NCBI RefSeq assembly: GCF_023053635.1
Contig: NC_086192.1
Location: 9,721,001-9,785,000 of the forward strand
DNA: 64,000 nucleotides
From: Elgaria multicarinata webbii
Lineage: Eukaryota > Chordata > Lepidosauria > Squamata > Anguidae
Direction: 5' to 3'
The notes beneath the pieces were generated by a model, which was given only the letters and a program-made list of their open reading frames with translations, was not told the origin of the DNA and did no database searches. Below, piece after piece: positions 57,591 to 64,000 of the stretch. Made by a program: the position numbers and the translations under genes. The stretch's first letter is position 1, and every line of letters starts with the position of its first letter.

Positions 57591-58149
57591 GGAGTCAAGC
57601 ACACTTCATCAGATGCTTTCTAATATGGTGCATTATGTTTTTAAAACCAGCACGATCTTCAGTTAAATGCTGAACAAAAATTTTTTAGGGGTGAGCGGGG
57701 GAGAATCCTTGGTATGAAGAATTAATGTTTCCACCCCAATATTCAACGGGGAGTTTGTTTCAACCCTGCTGGGCCTTGAGGCGAAATAATAAGATTAATA
57801 CTTTGCTGCCACCTAGAGTTGTGTAAAAAGCCTGTCGTGGTTCAATTCAGAAGCCTCACAGCGAGTTGTAATCAACATTTCTACGTCTGTAATAAAACAT
57901 GTTCTTCGACAGCTTTCAGTTTTCCTGAAATTTCAGGCTGCGTGTGAGGCCCAAACTGGAAATGATGTGAAATGCGTCTTTAGCAACCACATCACATAAT
58001 TACAGGTAGTAGCTCCCCCACCTCACCCGTGCAAATTTCAGAGGCCACAGCATGCAGGAATGCTTTTCTCTGTGCTGCAGCCCTGAGAAAAATCCCACCC
58101 AGCCCCGGTTGCTATTAACCTCTGAGTCTGGCTGGAAATGATGACAGAT
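57591..58149. other. Intergenic sequence
   Basis: Nothing recognised. Confidence 0.45.
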
Positions 58150-58470
58150 GAATGGCGTTAAAACAGGGTTGGATAAATTCCTGGAGGAGAAGGCTCTCAA
58201 TGGCTACTAGTCCTGATGGCTGTGTGCTACCTTCTAGGATCAGAGGCAGAAAGCCTGTGTGCACCAGTTGCTGGGGAACATGGGCGGGAGGGTGCTGTTG
58301 CACTTGTGTCCTGTTTGTGGGTCCCTGGTCAACAGCTGGTTGGCCACTGTGTGAACAGAGTGCTGGGCTAGATGGACCCTTGGTCTGATCCAGCAGGGAT
58401 CTCCTTATGTTCTTATGAAGTCCAGCATGCTTGGAAAACATCAAGTTGGGAAAGGCTGCTTTAGAACAAT
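58150..58470 (+). mobile_element. CR1 LINE 3' end and hAT half
   Basis: 58150-58418: GGATAAATTCCTGGAGGAGA, GAACATGGGCGGGAGGGTGC, CTAGATGGACCCTTGGTCTG, tail CTTATGTTCTTATG. 58418-58470 is half of a hAT-like MITE (TTGGGAAAGGCTGCTTTAGA). Confidence 0.85.
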
Positions 58471-58544
58471 TCATTGGGATCACAGGGAGAATGACAGCTG
58501 GGTCACCTCTCCGTTTTGCAGAAATTCTCGGCCATTTCATTCAT

Positions 58545-59060
58545 TCATTTATTACATTTCTATACCACTATACCATTCATTTATTACATTTCTATACCAA
58601 CAGCCGAAACTCTCTGGGCAGTTTACAAAGATTAACCACCTTAAAAATACATTGTACACAGTATAAAAAACATTCACGGACCAACGTATAAACAGGGAGC
58701 GCACACAGAGACACACCTATATCTACACGATTTTAAAGAACCAACGATGAGAAAAATCTGGAACCTGATTAAAACCTCATATGTTGCCAAATGCCTTCAG
58801 AGAAGAGGAAGGTCTTAAACCTGTCACCGAAAGATAACAATGTTGGCACCAGATGGGCTTCCTCAGGGGGAGCATTCCATAATTAGGGGGCCGCCACCGA
58901 GAAGGCTCTGTCCCTAGTTGCCGCCTTCTGAGCCTCATTCAGATGAGGTGGCTGATGACAGGGGTAGGTTCATGCTGGGAGAGGCGTCCCATCAGGAATT
59001 GCAGTCCCGAGCCATGTTAAGGCTTTATAGGTTAAAACTAGCCCCTTGAATCAGCCTCGG
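58545..59060 (-). mobile_element. L2-like LINE 3' end
   Basis: TTTATTACATTTCTATACCA (repeated twice at the tail), CTCTGGGCAGTTTACAAAGA, GATAACAATGTTGGCACCAG, GGCCGCCACCGAGAAGGCTC, AGGCTTTATAGGTTAAAACT. Confidence 0.8.
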
Positions 59061-60845
59061 AAACATCCCCGCAGCAGGTTAGAATTGCTGTTATATGTTA
59101 CTTGTCCATGTTATCAATCTGACTACCGCATTTCATTAACGTGTTGAGTGTTGTGCGCTCCCCACCTCTCCAGACCTGGCTACCCTGATTTATTTTTTTA
59201 AGGGAGGAGGACCATCCTCCCTTGATCTTCGATCAAGGAGATGATCACATAAAAGCTAGAATGAGGTTAGAGAGCACATTTACCGATTGTCTAGGTAAAT
59301 CTTCACTCCTCTACAAGGCATGCTGGTTGTTTAAATTGCCTTTGTTTTCCAAGTCAAAAGAGGCATTATCTGAAATGACGTGCAAAATGCAAAACAAATA
59401 TTCACAGGGCTTTAGATGAACTTTCCCCAACCCCTCACTTATCTTTCAGCATTGCTCAAAATGCTCTTATTTTATCCCTGTGCTTTAAAACAAACAGATA
59501 CGGTTGCCAACTGAAGCTCCCAAGATGGTAGCACCGAGATTTATAGTGGAGGGAAGAACCCCTCCAACAACCGTTAACAGTTTAAGCTCCTGTTGTTCGG
59601 TCAAGTGAGTTTGTCTACAGGATGATAGAAAGGGAAGCATGAAATCAAAGGAATAGAATCTAAACATTTTACTGTTTACATTTAATAAATCCTCATTAAA
59701 TCTCCATGTTTGCCCTCGGGAGGCTGCATGGCAGAAGCGGATCAAAACGTGGCACGCGCAGCATTAACTAGCAACCTTTGGTGTAAAGTTGTTTTCAGCT
59801 AAAATGCAACTGCATCCTCCTTTCCTCTGCTCGACAGCACGTTTACTCAGAAGTAAGTTACACGGCGTGCCTAGTGGAGTTTACTCCCTGGTGAGTATGT
59901 TTAGGATTGCAGCCTCTTGTTCCCAAATGCAGAGAGAAATTACTTAATGTGTATTATTAACAGGTTTAAACAAAGCGTGGAAGTTATCGGGGATCATCGA
60001 TGGGTTTGAAAAACAAAACATCACTGATCAGGAGTACAGAATGATTTCAGACGTGACCCCCCCCCCCCAAATAAAATAGGGTGGGGAGGGAACAGTATAT
60101 CCAGCCTCCTCCAACCTGCTTGCTGGGAATGATGGGAGTTGTAGGGTCCCCAGGTTGTGTGGAGACTGGTGTATACTGTTGGCTTGATTACAGGTGTTTC
60201 TCCATCTTTCCTGATATTGATCTTGCGTTTTCCCTCCAGTCATTTTGGATGAGATCAAGAAAAATGAGGGAAAAGGAAACCCAGAGCAAGTATTTCCTGC
60301 TCTGGGGTTTGTACTTCTACTTCTTCCCACGTATTTATTATGGCTGAAATCCCTTTATATTTGGGGCTCTGAAATGCTAGGCTGGAGCTATTTGGTCCCT
60401 GCAAAATAACAACTCACCAACATATCTCATTCTGGGGGACGATTACTGGCTGCAGACTGGCTCATCCACCGAAAAATATGTCACAAGGAAAGCACATATG
60501 TTTTTAAATTAACCCTGCAAGAAACCACCCAGACATGGAGAAATAATACGACAGGTGGCAACATAAACACCCCAATCCCCATTTGGGCCTCTGAAAGTGA
60601 TTAGGGATTGCTTATGGCTGCCTCGCTGGAGTGCCCGGCATTACACGCAGGAGCAGTGACCCCAAGCAACTGTGTCTGCCCTGCCCTAAACGCCGTTTCT
60701 CCCAATGCTGGATCTGTAAGCCACACCAAAGCTTCCACGGCCATTCCTCACCAACTACGCTCCTCTCCCATCACGTGAAAGCAAGGGAGTTTCCGCCTCA
60801 GACCCCCAAACCTCAAGACTTACGATCTCTGCAGTTTAATCAAAT
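59061..60845. other. Repeat-poor block, candidate regulatory
   Basis: 59090-59420 and 59480-59760 are unique and look like old non-coding sequence (TTACCGATTGTCTAGG, AAATGACGTGCAAAATGC; TTTACATTTAATAAATCC). 59830-59915 is a short inverted-repeat element (TTTACTCAGAAGTAAGTTAC). 60095-60160 is a hAT fragment. A C run is at 60058-60068. Confidence 0.4.
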
Positions 60846-60873
60846 TAACACACACACACATACACACACACAC
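60846..60873. repeat. (CA)n microsatellite
   Basis: An interrupted CA run directly left of the PBX/MEIS-type motif pair. Confidence 0.9.
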
Positions 60874-60879
60874 TATGTC

Positions 60880-61000
60880 TGACGTGATTGACATGGCCTG
60901 GATTTCTGTTGCCAAAGATTTGCATGTCAATCAATAGAAATCCACATGGCATCTGTTTACAATGACCGTAAGTCACTCACCATTAATGTCATCATAAATC
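60880..61000. promoter_or_regulatory. Candidate element with inverted PBX/MEIS-type sites
   Basis: TGATTGACA at 60885-60893 and its exact reverse complement TGTCAATCA at 60925-60933. TGATTGACAG is the known PBX-MEIS/PREP composite site. The octamer ATTTGCAT (60918-60925) abuts the second copy, and ATCATAAATC near 60991 resembles a posterior HOX core. Function is inferred. Confidence 0.35.
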
Positions 61001-61599
61001 TTGGAACAGAAAATAACCGGAACCCATGTCCCCTATTTCTTTTCATATGAATTATGGGGTTTTCGTTTTAAAGTTGTCGTGAGCTCAAACGTAAGAAGGG
61101 GTGTTGCCCCTGCCTGCCAGGGCTAAAACAAAATTGGACTAGTCAAAATTGGCCAGAAAGCAACCAGAGACCGCCTTTTGTCCTCCTCTTCTTCTTCCTT
61201 CTCTGGCACTTAATTTTACAGCTGTACGTATTGATTTGGCAGGTTCCCACAATCTGAATTCCTGCCTTGTTTCAGGATGTGTGTGAATCTCATCAAATGT
61301 CGCTGAATTATTACTAAAGGCGCATCACAGATTCCTTCACAGTTCTTTTGATGCATCCTTTAGTTCTCTACCAGTTTCCTCATAAAATATTGCAAATCCT
61401 TTTAGAGAAAAACACACACACACACATAACGCAACCCCCCTGCGCGTTTTACAATGCTAGGTGCAAACTGCTCAAAATGCAGCATCCTCATACTCTTGCA
61501 AAGCACATATGCAAGAGGCAGTGTAGAAAATAAAAGCCTTGGTCCTGAGTTCTAATTGCCTTTCAGGCACGAGCTCATCGGATGATCTGGGAACTACTA
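61001..61599. other. Intergenic sequence
   Basis: Unique apart from an (AC)n run at about 61410-61427. 61010-61350 has the same old-looking texture as the preceding block. Confidence 0.4.
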
Positions 61600-61900
61600 C
61601 CGCTCAGTGCAACCGAGTACATGTTTTGCATGCAGAAGATCCCAGGTTTAACAACTAGCACTGCTACTTAAAACAAGGGTGGGGAACTGGTGGCCCGGTA
61701 ACTCTCATCATGCTTCTCCACTGACTATGCTGGCTAGGGCACATGGGAGTTGTAGGCCAAAACATCTGGAGAGCCACAACTGGCACACGCCTGACCTCAA
61801 AGGATCAGGCAGCGGGTGATGGGAAGAGGCCGTGGATCACTGCTGCTAGTCAGAGCGGGTAACACTGAGCTAGAAGGACAAATATGCTTCATTCGTGTGT
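61600..61900 (+). mobile_element. tRNA-derived SINE interrupted by a hAT-like MITE
   Basis: SINE head ACATGTTTTGCATGCAGAAG and body at 61600-61673, resuming at 61794 (AAAGGATCAGGCAG, ACTGAGCTAGAAGGAC). The inserted unit at 61674-61793 begins CAAGGGTGGGGAACTGGTGG. Flanking octamers ACTTAAAA and ACCTCAAA match at 6 of 8. Confidence 0.75.
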
Positions 61901-61910
61901 TCTCTTAAAA

Positions 61911-62035
61911 AGAAGAGCCCTGATGGGTCACACCAAGGGTCCACCTAGTTCAGCATTCTGTGCACACAGTAGCCAACCTACTGGAAAACCCACAAGCAGG
62001 ACACCAACCTCCTGCCCACTTTTACTTCATCACAG
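61911..62035 (-). mobile_element. CR1 LINE tail, TCTTATG type, truncated
   Basis: AAGAAGAGCCCTGATGGGTC, CACCTAGTTCAGCATTCTGT, CCCACAAGCAGGACACC. Confidence 0.72.
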
Positions 62036-62081
62036 TTAATGGCTGTGAATCAGTGAATCAACCCTAAAGAATCAGTTAGAG

Positions 62082-62394
62082 CAGTGGTTCTCAACCTTCC
62101 TAATGCCGCGACCCTTTAATACAGATCCTCATGTTGTGGTGACCCCCAACCATAAAATTATTTTCGTTGCTACTTCATAACTGTGATAGGGTTGGTGCGA
62201 TGATGTCATCACGCCGGGCACTCGTATGTGGGCGTATCTGCATGTGGGCGGACCCTCCTGGAGACGGGTAGAGGAGCGGTGTCTCGGTTCCTAAGACCAT
62301 CGGAAATATGTGTTTTCCGATGGTCTTAGGCGACCCCTGTGAAAGGGTCATTCGACCCCCAAAGGGGTCGCGACCCACAGGTTGAGAACCGCTG
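62082..62394. mobile_element. SPIN/URR1-like non-autonomous hAT element
   Basis: 313 bp from CAGTGGTTCTCAACCTTCCT to the complement-like right end GGTTGAGAACCGCTG. Flanked by a perfect 8-bp duplication AGTTAGAG (62074-62081 and 62395-62402). The right part holds CGACCCCCAAAGGGGTCGCG and an internal palindrome (CCTAAGACCATCGGAAA ... TTTTCCGATGGTCTTAGG). From memory these match the SPIN / mouse URR1 group of hAT transposons. No transposase is encoded. Confidence 0.88.
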
Positions 62395-62402
62395 AGTTAG
62401 AG

Positions 62403-62745
62403 CATAAGAAGAACCCTGATAGGTCAGACCGAGGGTCCATCTAGCCCAGCACTCTGTTCACACAGTGGCCAACCAGCTGTTGACCAGGAACCCACATACA
62501 GGACACAAGTGCAACAGCACCCTCCCGCCCATGTTCCCCAGCAACTGGTGTACATAGGCTTATTGCCTGTGACACTGCCGGTAGCACACAGCCATCAGGA
62601 CTAGTAGCCATTGAGAGCCTTGCTGGTTTGCATAGGAGGCACGCTGCCTTTGGCCCTGGAATAGCCTTCTCCTCCATAAATTTGTCCAATCCCCTTTTAA
62701 AGGCATCCAAAGTGGTGGCCATCATGACATCTTGTCTTAAACTAT
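62403..62745 (-). mobile_element. CR1 LINE 3' end, TCTTATG-tailed type
   Basis: GGTCCATCTAGCCCAGCACT, CCCGCCCATGTTCCCCAGCA, ATAGCCTTCTCCTCCATAAA, AGTGGTGGCCATCATGACAT. About 50 extra bases at 62620-62655 (TTGCTGGTTTGCATAGGAGG) interrupt the usual order. Confidence 0.85.
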
Positions 62746-63349
62746 CTTGCAGGGTTAGCCCTGGTTTTCTGAAACATCTCGGATATTTGCTATGTACAGG
62801 ACAAACAGGAGACAAACAGAAAGGAGAGGCAGTGTTTTTTTCAGGTAGCGTGGGGACTTAGCAAAATTAGTAACGGGAGAAAATTGCAGATAAAATAGCA
62901 GCAATAAGATAGCCTTGTCACTTAAGATGCACTGCATTCAGTGGGGAACCCCTTTGGGTCGTCTCCATCAAGCCCATCCAAATATAATTCGAATCCCCCA
63001 CCACTACCGTCACCAAGATCTTTAATAGTATAAAATTACAAATCTGGAAGCAATCGTAACTGGCCGTGATGCCTTTCTCCTGTAATGCAAGAGAGTGATA
63101 AAAAAAAAGGATTGACCCTTGACACTCATGGAGCAGAGAGCCGGAGAAAGGAGCTATATTATGCATGAGCCATAAAGTTTTGTCCTGCATAAGCAAATCT
63201 GATGTACTTAACCTGGCCTGTGTGTGCTGACAGATCACATCCGAACATTCCTTCGTGCTGACACTCCAATACGGACGGCATAAAACAAGCCTTCCGGAGG
63301 ACTTGTTCAGTTCTTTCCCACCCCCATTTTGTCACTTCCAACTGCTTCT
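62746..63349. other. Intergenic sequence
   Basis: Nothing recognised. Confidence 0.45.
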
Positions 63350-63385
63350 TTCGGGAGGGGCCGTAGCTCATCAGTAGAGCACAGT
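63350..63385 (+). mobile_element. tRNA-derived SINE head scrap
   Basis: GGGGCCGTAGCTCATCAGTA ... GAGCACAG, then unrelated sequence. Only the A-box half remains. Confidence 0.55.
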
Positions 63386-63589
63386 GGGGTAGCTAGGAAC
63401 CCACAGTCCAGGGGTGGGTGTGTCAAAGAACCACCCAGAGAGCAGCAGGTGATTGGGGAAAGTGGCAAATGGGCCAGCATGGGAGCTGGCAAACTCCATT
63501 TTATTCCTGTTACTGCTAGGATTTAAGTGAGCTTAAAATGCAAAAAGGCACACGCTCAGGGTTTTTCTTTCTTTTAATCAAGGTTGGAA

Positions 63590-64000
63590 AACAGCGGTTG
63601 TTCTGTTCCGACGTTATCAGGAAAGTACAAGCAGTGGAAAAGCATGGAATGGGGAGAGGAGACGATGATGAACTGTTGTGTTTCACAACTGAACCACTAG
63701 TGAGACCACACCTGGAGTGTTGTGTACGATTCTGGGCACCACATTCCCAGGAGGACTTTGACAGGTTAGAACAGGTTCAGAGGAGGGCAACAAAGATGAT
63801 ACAGGGACTTGAGGACAGGCCCTATGAGGACAGGCTGAAGGAACTTGGGATGGATTAAAGGAGACTGAGGGGAGACATGTTAGCAGCGTTCTGGTACATA
63901 AAAGGATGCCACTGGAAAGATGGTCAAGAACTATTTTCCATGGCCACAGAAATTAAGACCCCAAATAATAGCTATAAGTTACAGCTAGCCCGATTTCGAT
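63590..64000 (+). mobile_element. CR1 LINE ORF2 C-terminal part, runs off the window
   Basis: An open frame reads RPHLECCVRFWAPHSQEDF and LEQVQRRATKMIQGLEDRP with RLKELGMD, the CR1 ORF2 C-terminus. Nucleotides continue (GGGGAGACATGTTAGCAGCG, TTTTCCATGGCCACAGAAAT) to the last base, so the element extends beyond 64000. Confidence 0.88.

Overview
The window looks like lizard (squamate) genomic DNA. Its only recognisable host gene is the 3' end of TBX4, the hindlimb, lung and genital T-box factor, on the + strand. Three exons are readable: 7081-7169, 8808-9049 and 11809-12431. Splice sites and phases are consistent, and the stop codon lies at 12429-12431. They encode about 317 C-terminal residues, from the last strand of the T-box to the stop. 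The first 7 kb is the upstream intron, so the start codon and most of the T-box lie outside the window. A 3' UTR of about 1.1 kb probably ends near an AATAAA at 13498.

The remaining 50 kb (13.5-64 kb) has no convincing coding exon on either strand and reads as a gene desert 3' of TBX4. In other vertebrates the next conserved gene in this direction is BRIP1, on the opposite strand; I found no BRIP1 exon. Much of the desert is layered retroposons: CR1 LINE 3' ends of two tail types, L2-like LINE 3' ends, tRNA-derived SINEs whose tail resembles that of one CR1 type, SINEs with a Bov-B-like tail (Sauria SINE type), older MIR copies, and several short inverted-repeat DNA transposons (mostly hAT-like). 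The repeat set, and above all the Sauria-type SINEs, is the reason for calling a squamate. Several insertions are nested, which gives a relative order.

Between the repeats are repeat-poor blocks of 200-600 bp that look like candidate conserved regulatory DNA. The most notable are the last TBX4 intron (10660-10910, a 10-base direct repeat with PITX-type GGATTA cores), 40540-40830, 43545-44115, 54985-55290, 59090-59420 and 60880-61000 (an inverted pair of PBX/MEIS-type TGATTGACA motifs). Conservation cannot be tested from one sequence.

The most unusual structures are a palindrome with perfect 97-bp arms just 3' of TBX4 (13866-14061), a SPIN/URR1-like non-autonomous hAT element with a perfect 8-bp target duplication (62082-62394), and a roughly 98% identical 400-bp duplication carrying a SINE (15832-16236 and 39042-39461). 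No retroviral or LTR coding sequence, CRISPR array, rRNA or true tRNA gene was recognised.
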